Positions 1 through 7,703 are shown, numbered from the stretch's first letter. The stretch is DNA of 8,380 nt from Alkalimonas sp. (GCA_022565655.1 JAIUMG010000140.1:1-8380); one strand, 5' to 3'. The notes: generated from the sequence alone by a model not told the origin. Made by a program: numbers and translations.

Positions 1-760
1 GGTAGGGCAGGGCAAAGACGATACGAGTGCTGCCCGGCACTTCCAGCATATGGCCATATCGACTGATTGAGGGCAGTAACAAGTGGCTACCGCGCACCAG
101 ATCAAGTTGCTGCTTTCCCGGCAAATCAGATTGCTGCAACAAGGATTCACTCCAGGGCCCCGCCACATTGATAATGCGGTCAAACTGTTGCCAGCCTGTA
201 TTGAGTTCAAGTTCGCCAGCTGCGGTGAGCTTAAGTACGGGTTGCTGTTCAAATAGTTGCACCCCCGCTTTACGGCACTGTTCAGCGACCCACAGTCCGA
301 GCTGATAGTCGTCCATTTGGCCATCAAAAAACAAATAGGCGCCTTGCAAGCCTTCAGCCGCTAAATGCGGTGAGCAGCGCAGTGTTTGTGCTGCGGTCAG
401 CCAGCGGTGGCGGCCGATGCCTTTGCGGCCGGCGAAAAAATCATACAGGAACAGGCCAACTTTCAGCTGCCAACGTGGGCGTCGGCCCTGGCTATACAGT
501 GGGTAGAGCAGAGGAATACGCCGGGTCAGCTGGCTGGTTTTTTTCAGCCACCAGCGTCGCTCCTGCAAGGCTTCTCGCACCAGCCGAAACTCGCCTTGTT
601 CCAGATAACGCAGGCCGCCATGCAGCAGCTTGGATGAAGCCCGGCTGGTGGCCTGCATCAACGCATCTCGCTCATAGAGCTGTACCTGATGTCCAGCCTT
701 CGCTAGCTCCCAGGCCGTGCAAAGTCCATTGATCCCACCACCGATCACTGCAATACGCAT
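1..760 (-). CDS. GlpD-like FAD-dependent glycerol-3-phosphate dehydrogenase (3' end cut off)
   Basis: The reading frame is open from the ATG at 758-760 to the window edge, giving 253 residues and no stop; family members run to roughly 380-550 residues. It starts with a Rossmann FAD-binding motif (VIGGGINGL, residues 5-13) and an acidic residue E30 at the end of the second strand. SSKLLHGGLRYLE (residues 42-54) and EFRLVREAL (57-65) are hallmarks of the GlpD/GlpA family. Later landmarks that fit the family are VGLFLYDFF (101-109), MDDYQL (149-154), NVAGPW (198-203) and RGSHLLLP (223-230). Known members oxidise sn-glycerol-3-phosphate to dihydroxyacetone phosphate at the inner membrane and pass electrons to quinone. 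A ribosome binding site, AAGGAA, lies 5 nt before the start. The gene is transcribed away from the signalling operon, and no glpF or glpK is visible, so a related FAD oxidoreductase with another substrate cannot be excluded. Confidence 0.8.
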   Translation of the reverse strand, partial: MRIAVIGGGINGLCTAWELAKAGHQVQLYERDALMQATSRASSKLLHGGLRYLEQGEFRLVREALQERRWWLKKTSQLTRRIPLLYPLYSQGRRPRWQLKVGLFLYDFFAGRKGIGRHRWLTAAQTLRCSPHLAAEGLQGAYLFFDGQMDDYQLGLWVAEQCRKAGVQLFEQQPVLKLTAAGELELNTGWQQFDRIINVAGPWSESLLQQSDLPGKQQLDLVRGSHLLLPSISRYGHMLEVPGSTRIVFALPY

Positions 761-906
761 GCTACTTCCTTGATATGGCTTATGGCTCTGTATCAACTTT
801 ATCAGAAGTAACGCTAATTGGCGTGTAAGAATGACCACTCAGTATGGCCCTTTGCATTTGTTTTATATTTATCATGGTTTCGTCGGGTCGTTGTAGGGGA
901 ATTGTC

Positions 907-912
907 TATACT
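907..912 (+). promoter_or_regulatory. Candidate -10 element for the signalling operon
   Basis: TATACT lies 52 nt upstream of the kinase start and matches five of six positions of the sigma-70 -10 consensus. I see no convincing -35 hexamer 16-18 nt upstream, where the sequence is G+C-rich (CGGGTC region). The promoter would therefore need an activator, or this is a chance match. It is the best candidate in the 204-bp divergent region between the GlpD-like gene and the kinase. Confidence 0.25.
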
Positions 913-964
913 AAATGTTTAAGCGGTGGTGTAAATAAACTGATACACAAGGAACTTTCTGCTT

Positions 965-2455
965 ATGCCAAACGATTACTATCGATTAATCGCCGAGACG
1001 ACGTCAGATGCATTGATGGCACTATCCCCTGATGGTGAGGTGCTGCAATGGAATCAGGGCGCTGAAAGTACCTTTGGCTTTAGCAAAGAAGAATGCCTTG
1101 GGCGTTCGATTTTTGATTTGATTGTCCCGTCGACGCTTGTGGTTGAGGAACGAATGATCTTACAGCGCGCCTGTAGCGAAGAGGTGGCAGCCTATGAAGC
1201 GTATCGTGTGCGTAAAGATGGTTCCCAGATCTACCTGAATGTTTCGATGCGGGGGGTGCGCCGGGAAGATGGTACGCTCGATTTTATCCTGACCAACAAG
1301 AAAGATGTCACCCATCTGAAAACCCGGCGGGATACCAAGTTTCTGGAAGCGCGCTATCGCGATTTACTGGACTCAACGCCGGATGCCATCGTGATGGTGA
1401 ATGTGTTTGGCCGCATTGTGCTGGCCAATGCGCAGGCTGAAAAAGCCTTTGGTTGGCTGCGGGATGAATTGCTGGGGAAGCCGGTGGAAAGCCTGCTGCC
1501 AGAGCGTTACCGATCTTTGCATGTTGGCCATCGCTCCGATTTTTTTACCAAGCCACGCACCCGTTCGATGGGAGCGGGCCTTGAGTTGTATGGCGTGCGT
1601 AAGAATGGCGAGGAGTTTCCGGTGGAGATCAGTCTGAGCCCGTTGAAAACGGAAGAGGGCACTCTGGTCATGAGCGCCATCCGCGATATTACTGATCGCA
1701 AACGGGTAGAGCTGGAGTTGCAACACAAGAATATGGAGTTGGAGCGGGCCAATAATGCGAAAGATAGCTTTCTTGCCGTTATGAGCCATGAGTTGCGTAC
1801 CCCACTGAATGCCATCATTGGCTTTACTGGTACCTTGTTGATGGAGTTGGCAGGCCCGCTGACCGCTGAGCAGCAAAAACAACTGAACACCGTGCAGCGA
1901 AGCGCCAGACATCTGTTAGCTTTAATCAATGATTTGCTGGATTTAGCCAAAATCAGTGCGGGTAAGATCAGCGTTGAGATGGTCGCCCTGGATTGTCGCG
2001 ACATTGTGATGGATGTGATCAGTACGCTGCAGCCGATGGCCGAGCAAAAAAAGTTGGTGTTAGTATCTGAGTTACCAACCGAGCTGCCACAGGTTCAGGC
2101 CGATCGGCGGGCACTGCATCAAATTATTATGAACCTTATCAACAATGCGATTAAGTTTACCGAAGCAGGCCAGGTGCGTGTTTCAGCCGAAAGTGGCTGC
2201 GATGATAGCGGGGCTGTATGGGTTGAGCTGAGTGTGCAGGATAGTGGCATCGGTATTTCTGCTGAGGACCAAGCCAATTTATTCTCAGCCTTTACTCGGC
2301 TGAATTTGAATAATAATGCGGAGAAGGAAGGCACCGGCCTCGGGCTGCACCTGAGCCAGCAACTGGCGCAGTTGCAAGGTGGGGAGATCCGCTGCCAAAG
2401 TCAGCCAGCAGAGGGGAGTACTTTTATCTTGCGGCTACAAGGAGTGGCGTTATGA
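965..2455 (+). CDS. Soluble PAS-PAS sensor histidine kinase
   Basis: This 496-residue protein has no predicted signal peptide or membrane segment, so it should be a cytoplasmic sensor. Domains in order are PAS 1 (about 5-118), PAS 2 (about 130-248, ending in AIRDITDRK), a short coiled linker (about 247-267), a HisKA dimerisation domain (about 268-335) and a HATPase_c domain (about 378-492). The phosphorylated histidine is H275 in the H-box SHELRTPLN. The N-box carries N390 and N394, the G1 box is DSGIGI (426-431), the F-box region is LFSAF (439-443) and the G2 box is GTGLGL (456-461), so the ATP site looks complete. Neither PAS domain shows a LOV-type flavin cysteine motif, and the ligand is unknown. 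There is no fused receiver or Hpt domain. AAGGA lies 11 nt before the ATG. Its stop overlaps the next gene's start by 4 nt, so the receiver proteins encoded next are the likely phosphorylation partners. Confidence 0.95.
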   Translation: MPNDYYRLIAETTSDALMALSPDGEVLQWNQGAESTFGFSKEECLGRSIFDLIVPSTLVVEERMILQRACSEEVAAYEAYRVRKDGSQIYLNVSMRGVRREDGTLDFILTNKKDVTHLKTRRDTKFLEARYRDLLDSTPDAIVMVNVFGRIVLANAQAEKAFGWLRDELLGKPVESLLPERYRSLHVGHRSDFFTKPRTRSMGAGLELYGVRKNGEEFPVEISLSPLKTEEGTLVMSAIRDITDRKRVELELQHKNMELERANNAKDSFLAVMSHELRTPLNAIIGFTGTLLMELAGPLTAEQQKQLNTVQRSARHLLALINDLLDLAKISAGKISVEMVALDCRDIVMDVISTLQPMAEQKKLVLVSELPTELPQVQADRRALHQIIMNLINNAIKFTEAGQVRVSAESGCDDSGAVWVELSVQDSGIGISAEDQANLFSAFTRLNLNNNAEKEGTGLGLHLSQQLAQLQGGEIRCQSQPAEGSTFILRLQGVAL

Positions 2456-2859
2456 GTGCGCGCATTCTGGTGATTGAAGACAATCAGGCTAATCTCGATC
2501 TGATGGTGTATTTGCTGCAGCAAATGAGCTCTCATCAGGTAGTCACCGCACGAGATGGCGTGGAAGGCTTAGCCATGGCTAAAAAGCAGCCGCCAGATCT
2601 GATCATTTGCGATATACGCATGCCAAATATGGATGGCTATGAGCTGGTTCGTCATACCAAGCAAGATACGCAACTAAGCCATATTCCGGTATTGGCTGTG
2701 ACGGCTTCGGTAATGCCTGAAGAGCGGCAACAGATCTTGCAAGCTGGTTTTGATGGTTACTTCACCAAGCCGATTGAACCCGCGACATTTGTGCAGGAAA
2801 CAGAACAGTTTATCCCAATCAGGGAGGAGCCCGGCCATGGCCACCATCCTGATTGTTGA
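2452..2859 (+). CDS. Stand-alone CheY/DivK-like response regulator receiver
   Basis: The 135-residue protein is a single receiver (REC) domain with no output domain. The acidic pocket is E9-D10, the phosphoacceptor is D54 (in CDIRMPNMDGYEL), the switch threonine is T84 and the conserved lysine is K106 in the TKP motif, so it should be phosphorylatable. The domain ends near residue 120; the last 15 residues (REEPGHGHHPDC region) form a short tail whose codons partly overlap the next gene in another frame, and the tail itself may have no function. The start ATG overlaps the kinase TGA (ATGA), and AAGGAG sits 7 nt upstream at 2439-2444, within the end of the kinase gene. Known single-domain receivers act by protein-protein contact or as phosphate sinks or shuttles. 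Here it could compete with, or relay to, the receiver of the downstream regulator, but the absence of an Hpt gene in the window leaves this open. Confidence 0.93.
   Translation: MSARILVIEDNQANLDLMVYLLQQMSSHQVVTARDGVEGLAMAKKQPPDLIICDIRMPNMDGYELVRHTKQDTQLSHIPVLAVTASVMPEERQQILQAGFDGYFTKPIEPATFVQETEQFIPIREEPGHGHHPDC
2821..2829 (+). promoter_or_regulatory. Strong ribosome binding site that sets the start of the REC-GAF-PAS-GAF-GGDEF-EAL gene
   Basis: AGGGAGGAG ends 7 nt before the ATG at 2837, an almost ideal Shine-Dalgarno sequence and spacing. It lies inside the 3' end of the preceding receiver gene. It supports starting the downstream protein at 2837, where the product begins MATILIVDD exactly as a receiver domain should. 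The in-frame ATG at 2750 would add 29 residues unlike any receiver. Confidence 0.85.
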
Positions 2860-5800
2860 TGACCACCCTGATGGCCGCGAGCTGCTGGTGACTTTGCTGG
2901 GGTATCGGGGCTATCGCACCCTGGTAGCCAGTGACGGAAGCGAAGGGTTAGACGTGGTAAAGCAGGAACGGCCGGACCTGGTGATTGCCGATGTATTGAT
3001 GCCAGTGATGGATGGCTTTGAATTCGTGAAACAAGTGCGGGAAAACCCAGACATTGCCAGCACCCGGGTGGTTTTCTATACCGCCAGTTACCATGAACAG
3101 GCTGCCATGGATTTGGCAAAGAAATGCGGAGTTTTGGCGGTGCTGACCAAACCGACAGAGCCTGAGCTGGTCTTGGCGACTGTCGAGCGAGTGTTGCACG
3201 ATATGACTGAGTTGCCAGTAGCTTCCGAGTCAAAAGAGTTGGATCAACAGCATGTACGCTTGATGACCGACAAATTAAAAACCATGGCGGATACGCTGGG
3301 GGTGGCCAATCAACGCTATGCGGCGCTGATTGATATTAATCTACAGCTGGCATCGGAGCGCAACCCAGAGCGATTGCTCGATTGCTTGTGTCATCAGGGC
3401 AGAGAATTAATTGGTGCCAGCATGGCTTTTTTGTCTTTGGCTACTGAATCCGGTGACGATTCGACAGCCAAGGTGGTCAGTGGATCGGGGGTGGATCCTT
3501 GTGCCAGCCATTTTACCGGAGCGAAGTGGTTGGAGGTTTTACAGCCCGTACTAAGTGAAGGGCGGCCCCAATGCTTTACCAACCCTTCTGGCGAACCACA
3601 GGCCATCGATTTACCGAACAGCTACCCAGCCATGTATTCGGTGTTGCTGGCTCCGATAGCCTCGCCGACCCGGATATACGGCTGGATTTGTCTTGCTAAC
3701 CGTTTGGGGGCTAGTGAGTTTAACGATGAAGATACCCAGTTGCTTGCCATTCTCGCTGCTCAGGCTGGGCGAATGTACGAGCACAGTTGCTTGTTTGCCA
3801 AATTACAGGAACAGGAAGAGCGGTTTCGCCAGTTGGCGGAAAATATCAACGATGTGTTCTGGCTTGAGTCGGTCGATACCGGCCAGAGTATTTATATCAG
3901 CCCGGCCTATGAGACCATCTGGCAGCAACCGAGGCCGCAGGATGGTGATAGCAGTCAGGCCAGGTTGTTACAGATCCATCCTGAAGACCAGGCATCATTA
4001 GCGACGCTTCAGCAAAAGCAACAGCAGTACGATACCACCTACCGCATTATACGGCCCGATGGCTCCATTCGCTGGATCCATGATCGCGGTTTTCCGGTGT
4101 TCAATGCAGATGGCCAACTATATCGGTTTGCTGGCATTGCGAAAGACATTACCAGCAGTAAAGAGAGTGAGAAGAAAATAGCTCGCCTGACCCGCCTTTA
4201 CGCGGTGTTGAGTCAGATTAATGCCACCATTGTTCGGCAGCATGATCGCCAGGCGTTATTTTATGAAGCCTGCCAAATCGTCATTCAGCATGGACACTTT
4301 GGCTTGGCCTGGATTGGCAGCTGGCAGCCTGAAAGTAAAACGCTGCAACTAGAGGCCATTCATGGCACCTTTCACAGCCAAGCGAGGCGTAAGCAGGTGT
4401 TGTCGTTGAAAGGGCAGCGTTGCTCATTGCCCGGAGGGGTGATGGCTCAGGCCATTCGCAGCAACGAAGCTGTTTTTTGCAATGATGTAACCCTGTTGCC
4501 GCGGTTAGGCCCATCGCCATTGTTCCGTTTGCGTGCCGATTATGGCTCTGAAATCGCCTTGCCACTATGCATTGAAGGCCAGGTCGTCGGTCTGTTTGCG
4601 CTGTATGCTCATGAAGCCGGTTTCTTCGACAAAACCGAGCTGGCTTTACTGAAAGAGCTGGCTCACGATATCTCATTTGCACTGGAGTTTATCGCCAAGG
4701 AGGAGCAAGCAAATTACCTGGTGCATTACGATGTGCTAACTGGGCTGTCGAATCGATTTTTATTTCATGAACGCTTGGGACAATGGCTGCAGTCGGCTGA
4801 ACGTGAAGCTGAGCAACTGGCGGTGCTTATTGTCGATGTGGTTCGTTTTAAGCATATCAGCGATACTCTGGGGCGCCAGGTTGGCGATGACCTGATCCTG
4901 GAGTTAAAGCAGCGCTTACAAAAGTGCGTACCTCAGGCAGTGGATTTAGCCCGGGTGGGGCCGGATCAATTTGCTTTAGCGCTACCCGATGTCGATAGCG
5001 CCAATGAAGTAGCCCGCTTGATTGAAGGGCCAATGAAACGAGCGCTGGAGCAGCCAATTCATCTCGACCACAAAGAGCTGATGGTGTCTACCCGCATCGG
5101 GATTGCCTTGTTCCCAGGCGATGGCAAGGATGCAGAGGCCTTGTTCCAACATGCGGAGCTAGCGCTTAAACAAGCTAAACACCAAGCACTACCTTATCTG
5201 TTTTTCGATCAAGAGATGTCGAGGTTGGTTGGCTTAAAGCTGGCGCTAGAGAATAAACTGCGCCGTGCACTGGAGCATGCTGAGTTTCGTTTGCACTACC
5301 AGCCGAAAGTCTGCCTGAAAACCGGTGCCATTGTCGGTTTGGAAGCACTAATTCGTTGGCAAAGTCCTGATCTTGGCTTGGTGTCTCCAGCTGATTTTAT
5401 TCCCTTACTGGAAGAAACCGGCCTGATCCTGGAGGTGGGTCATTGGGTGTTAGAGCAAGCGGTTCGTGATCTGCAAGCATGGAAAGAGCAGCAGGTTACT
5501 TTGCCCAGAGTCGCCATTAATGTCTCAGCCTTGCAATTACGGCAGGTCGATTTTGTCCGGCAGCTAGAAAAAATGTTGCAGCACTCTTCAGAGGCCGCTT
5601 TGCTGGAGCTTGAGCTGACTGAGAGCGTGGTGATAGGGGATGTTGCCGATAGCCAAAAAAAACTCGGTGCGATTCGCGCACTGGGCCTGACGGTTGCGAT
5701 TGACGATTTTGGTACTGGCTACTCATCGCTCAGTTATATTGCCCGGTTGCCGCTCGATACCTTAAAGATAGACCGTTCCTTTGTGCTTAAAATGGTGGAA

Positions 5801-6058
5801 AACGAAGCCGATATGATGATTGTTTCCACCATTATTACCATGGCACACAACATGAAATTAAAGGTGGTCGCTGAGGGCGTAGACAGCGCTGAGCAACTGG
5901 CGATGTTGCGTCAGTTGCACTGTGATGAGATGCAGGGTTATTTGTTTAGCAAGCCAGTACCCGCTGAAGAGATTAGTGATTTGTTGCTACAAGATGTTCG
6001 TTTGGCACATGCCCCAGCGGCAACCAGTAGCCGTTCCGATCATCTTGGCAGCAATTAA
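2837..6058 (+). CDS. Response regulator REC-GAF-PAS-GAF-GGDEF-EAL, predicted c-di-GMP phosphodiesterase
   Basis: The protein has 1073 residues and no membrane segment. The N-terminal receiver (1-122) has D8-D9, phosphoacceptor D52, T82 and K105. Then follow GAF 1 (about 165-315), a PAS fold (about 325-443, ending in IAKDITSSK), GAF 2 (about 455-620), GGDEF (about 625-795) and EAL (about 803-1052). The GGDEF signature is degenerate: GPDQF at 708-712, S675 where diguanylate cyclases have the guanine-binding Asn, and no RxxD inhibitory site at the usual place. Cyclase activity is unlikely, although the metal-ligand equivalents D667 and D710 and also D684 remain, so GTP binding is conceivable. 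The EAL domain looks complete: E836 of EAL, N895, E926, E929, D956-D957 in DDFGTG, K977, E1013 and Q1033 match the catalytic set, with spacing as in RocR. The predicted output is hydrolysis of c-di-GMP to pGpG, which lowers c-di-GMP and usually favours motility over biofilm. The gene overlaps the receiver gene by 23 nt, so the upstream kinase is its likely phosphodonor. Ligands of the GAF and PAS domains are not evident. Confidence 0.93.
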   Translation: MATILIVDDHPDGRELLVTLLGYRGYRTLVASDGSEGLDVVKQERPDLVIADVLMPVMDGFEFVKQVRENPDIASTRVVFYTASYHEQAAMDLAKKCGVLAVLTKPTEPELVLATVERVLHDMTELPVASESKELDQQHVRLMTDKLKTMADTLGVANQRYAALIDINLQLASERNPERLLDCLCHQGRELIGASMAFLSLATESGDDSTAKVVSGSGVDPCASHFTGAKWLEVLQPVLSEGRPQCFTNPSGEPQAIDLPNSYPAMYSVLLAPIASPTRIYGWICLANRLGASEFNDEDTQLLAILAAQAGRMYEHSCLFAKLQEQEERFRQLAENINDVFWLESVDTGQSIYISPAYETIWQQPRPQDGDSSQARLLQIHPEDQASLATLQQKQQQYDTTYRIIRPDGSIRWIHDRGFPVFNADGQLYRFAGIAKDITSSKESEKKIARLTRLYAVLSQINATIVRQHDRQALFYEACQIVIQHGHFGLAWIGSWQPESKTLQLEAIHGTFHSQARRKQVLSLKGQRCSLPGGVMAQAIRSNEAVFCNDVTLLPRLGPSPLFRLRADYGSEIALPLCIEGQVVGLFALYAHEAGFFDKTELALLKELAHDISFALEFIAKEEQANYLVHYDVLTGLSNRFLFHERLGQWLQSAEREAEQLAVLIVDVVRFKHISDTLGRQVGDDLILELKQRLQKCVPQAVDLARVGPDQFALALPDVDSANEVARLIEGPMKRALEQPIHLDHKELMVSTRIGIALFPGDGKDAEALFQHAELALKQAKHQALPYLFFDQEMSRLVGLKLALENKLRRALEHAEFRLHYQPKVCLKTGAIVGLEALIRWQSPDLGLVSPADFIPLLEETGLILEVGHWVLEQAVRDLQAWKEQQVTLPRVAINVSALQLRQVDFVRQLEKMLQHSSEAALLELELTESVVIGDVADSQKKLGAIRALGLTVAIDDFGTGYSSLSYIARLPLDTLKIDRSFVLKMVENEADMMIVSTIITMAHNMKLKVVAEGVDSAEQLAMLRQLHCDEMQGYLFSKPVPAEEISDLLLQDVRLAHAPAATSSRSDHLGSN

Positions 6059-6107
6059 ATGATCAATCCTCAGCTTTCTCGCAAGACCTCGCAGCTGTTA
6101 CGTGTAG

Positions 6108-7019
6108 CTATGGATAGGGGATATACTCCTCTTCATCACCAGGCACCTTGGCAAAGCGGCCTTGTTGCCAGTCCTGCTTTGCTTGTTCAATGCGCTCTTT
6201 GCGACTGGAGACAAAATTCCATTCCATGTAACGCTTAGTAATGGCTTCACCACCAATCAGCGCAATGCGGCTGGGCTCGGTGGCTGTTATGACCACGCCA
6301 TCACCTGCTGACAAGACCACCAACTGGTGGGCTGCTACGGTAGTATCTTGTAGTTGCAGTTGGCCTGACGCCAGGTAAAGTCCCCGCTCTGGGCTGTTTG
6401 GCAGCTGTAGGCTCTGACCTGCTTGTAACTCTGCTTCGATATACAATGTCTGATAAAAGGTTTTAACAGGTGAAGTCAATCCATAGGCGCTGCCGATTAA
6501 CACCCGCACCGCCACACCGTCAATGGTTGTGGCTGGAATGGTGGCTGCAGGGTAATGGTAAAACGCTGGTTCGATTTCTTCGTCGGCTTCTGGTAGGGCC
6601 ATCCAAAGCTGTAAGCCATGCAGCCGGTGATCGCGGGCGGTAATTTCGGGCCGTTCGCGCTCGGAGTGCACGATGCCTTTGCCTGCCACCATCAGGTTGA
6701 TATCGCCTGGTACGATGGATTGATAGCTGCCCAGAGAATCGCGGTGCAAAATTTCGCCTTCAAACAGGTAGCTGACGGTAGCCAGATTGATATGCGGATG
6801 CGGCCTTACATTGATGCCGCTGCCGGCAGCAAATTCGGCGGCGCCCATTTCATCAAAGAAAATCCAGGGGCCAATGTTACGACATTCACGCACCGGCAGA
6901 CTGCGCCGAACGGAAAAGCCCCCCAGATCTTTTGGCTTTGGGTCAATAATCATCTCGACCGCAGAGCAGCCTTGTTGCACGTTGCAGTCAGATTCCAGAT
7001 GTTTGCCTTCTGTACTCAT
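6108..7019 (-). CDS. Pirin family protein (bicupin metalloprotein)
   Basis: The 303-residue protein has the pirin N-terminal cupin (about 35-150) and the pirin C-terminal domain (about 190-285). The metal ligands of the family are present: H74 and H76 in RPHPHINLAT, then H118 and E120 in GIVHSERE. The C-terminal RYMEWNFVSS and RIEQAKQDW segments mark the longer proteobacterial pirins. Some pirins (E. coli YhhW, human pirin) have quercetin 2,3-dioxygenase activity in vitro; others bind partner enzymes or regulators, so the physiological role here is unknown. GAGG lies 5 nt before the ATG. The gene is the last of three minus-strand genes, follows the ABM-like gene after a 113-nt gap that may hold its own promoter, and converges on the signalling operon with 49 bp between stops, where I see no clear terminator. 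A later start at M23 would drop a poorly conserved leader and is possible. Confidence 0.92.
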   Translation of the reverse strand: MSTEGKHLESDCNVQQGCSAVEMIIDPKPKDLGGFSVRRSLPVRECRNIGPWIFFDEMGAAEFAAGSGINVRPHPHINLATVSYLFEGEILHRDSLGSYQSIVPGDINLMVAGKGIVHSERERPEITARDHRLHGLQLWMALPEADEEIEPAFYHYPAATIPATTIDGVAVRVLIGSAYGLTSPVKTFYQTLYIEAELQAGQSLQLPNSPERGLYLASGQLQLQDTTVAAHQLVVLSAGDGVVITATEPSRIALIGGEAITKRYMEWNFVSSRKERIEQAKQDWQQGRFAKVPGDEEEYIPYP

Positions 7020-7062
7020 GCGATCCTCGTTTGGTATCAGCTAGATGAATAAAGGTGGTTTA

Positions 7063-7091
7063 AATTTAGGCGCTCAGCCTTAGCAAATCAA
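7063..7091 (-). promoter_or_regulatory. Candidate sigma-70 promoter for the pirin gene
   Basis: Read on the minus strand, TTGATT (7091-7086) and TAAATT (7068-7063) are separated by exactly 17 nt and lie 44 nt or more upstream of the pirin ATG. Each hexamer matches four of six consensus positions. The region around the -10 is A+T-rich. This suggests that pirin may be transcribed separately from the two genes before it. The call rests on sequence match alone. Confidence 0.35.
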
Positions 7092-7112
7092 ACACATGAT
7101 GCTTGTTTTGCT
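7082..7112 (-). repeat. Imperfect inverted repeat upstream of the pirin gene
   Basis: Two 10-nt arms, AGCAAATCAA (7082-7091) and TTGTTTTGCT (7103-7112), pair with a single mismatch around an 11-nt spacer. It lies between the ABM-like stop and the pirin start and overlaps the candidate -35 hexamer. It could be a regulator-binding site; as RNA it would be a weak, A+T-rich hairpin with no following T-run, so it is a poor terminator. It could also be chance. Confidence 0.35.
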
Positions 7113-7133
7113 CTTTTGTTCGGCCTGTATTGC

Positions 7134-7697
7134 TTATCGTCGAAACAGCCAACTAGCCAGTAAAGGCACCAGACGCGGCATAATTAGATACACCACCAGG
7201 CCAACAATCACAGCGGCGCTGAGTAAATGGCGCAGGCCCCAAACCCCAAGTACGGGTACCAGGGTAAACAGCTGTTGCAGCACAGGGGGAACCAGCATGG
7301 TCAGCACGCAGATCACCAGCGTGGTCAGCAGCCACTGTTTCCAGCGTACCGGATGCGGCGCATCGCTATTGAGTGGCTGAAACCAATGATCGATACCAGT
7401 GGAAATGAGTACATTTTCCGGTAGTTGCAGCAATGGCGCTACCTTAGCAATCAGTTGCTGGCGTACCTCAGACTCCAGCCAGCTCTTGGCATCGGTTTCG
7501 GAGGAAAAACGGACCGCAATTTCATACTGTTGCTGCCCGGCAGCAGGCTTTAGGATGGTTACGCCCTGATGGCCAGCAAACCCGGCGGCAGCCTGAATAA
7601 TTTCGGTTAGCCAGTTCTCGTAGTCTGCCATCGCATCGGCAAGCACCTGATGATGAATCAAAATTGAAGCCCCGGCTGTTGCCTGCTGTTCGGCCAT
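7134..7697 (-). CDS. ABM-domain protein with C-terminal two-helix membrane anchor
   Basis: Taken from the ATG at 7697, the product is 187 residues. The N-terminal part (about 10-105) fits the antibiotic biosynthesis monooxygenase (ABM, dimeric ferredoxin-like) fold, with YENWL (26-30), an alternating strand YEIAVRF (58-64) and ISTGIDHWF near its end. A linker with RWK (118-120) leads into two hydrophobic segments (about 122-146 and 157-175), then MPRLV and a basic C-terminus. The arrangement PxRWK, two helices and MPR matches the membrane-anchored ABM family known to me as COG3224; its substrate is unknown. Some ABM proteins oxidise quinols or other aromatic compounds without a cofactor, but that activity is not shown by this sequence. 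It is encoded between the YcaC-type hydrolase and pirin genes on the same strand, 60 nt after the former. An upstream in-frame TTG at 7712 would add five residues but has no good ribosome binding site. Confidence 0.8.
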   Translation of the reverse strand: MAEQQATAGASILIHHQVLADAMADYENWLTEIIQAAAGFAGHQGVTILKPAAGQQQYEIAVRFSSETDAKSWLESEVRQQLIAKVAPLLQLPENVLISTGIDHWFQPLNSDAPHPVRWKQWLLTTLVICVLTMLVPPVLQQLFTLVPVLGVWGLRHLLSAAVIVGLVVYLIMPRLVPLLASWLFRR

Positions 7698-7703
7698 GAT
7701 CTG

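Noticed and set aside
27..732. Plus-strand open frames opposite the GlpD-like gene
   Set aside because: They are antisense to a gene with clear GlpD-family motifs, have low-complexity, unfamily-like products and lack ribosome binding sites.
844..1032. Possible small 62-residue plus-strand gene before the kinase
   Set aside because: It runs into the kinase coding region in another frame, has no convincing ribosome binding site and no recognisable domain.
1373..2004. Long minus-strand open frames within the kinase gene
   Set aside because: They are shadows of the histidine kinase, whose motifs are all on the plus strand; the products resemble no family.
2750..2836. Upstream ATG giving a 29-residue N-terminal extension of the large regulator
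   Set aside because: The extension is out-of-frame translation of the preceding receiver gene and not receiver-like; the ATG at 2837 has a near-perfect ribosome binding site and begins a proper receiver domain.
6059..6107. Terminator between the signalling operon and pirin
   Set aside because: No stable stem followed by a T-run is visible on either strand in these 49 bp; only short, unconvincing AGCT repeats.
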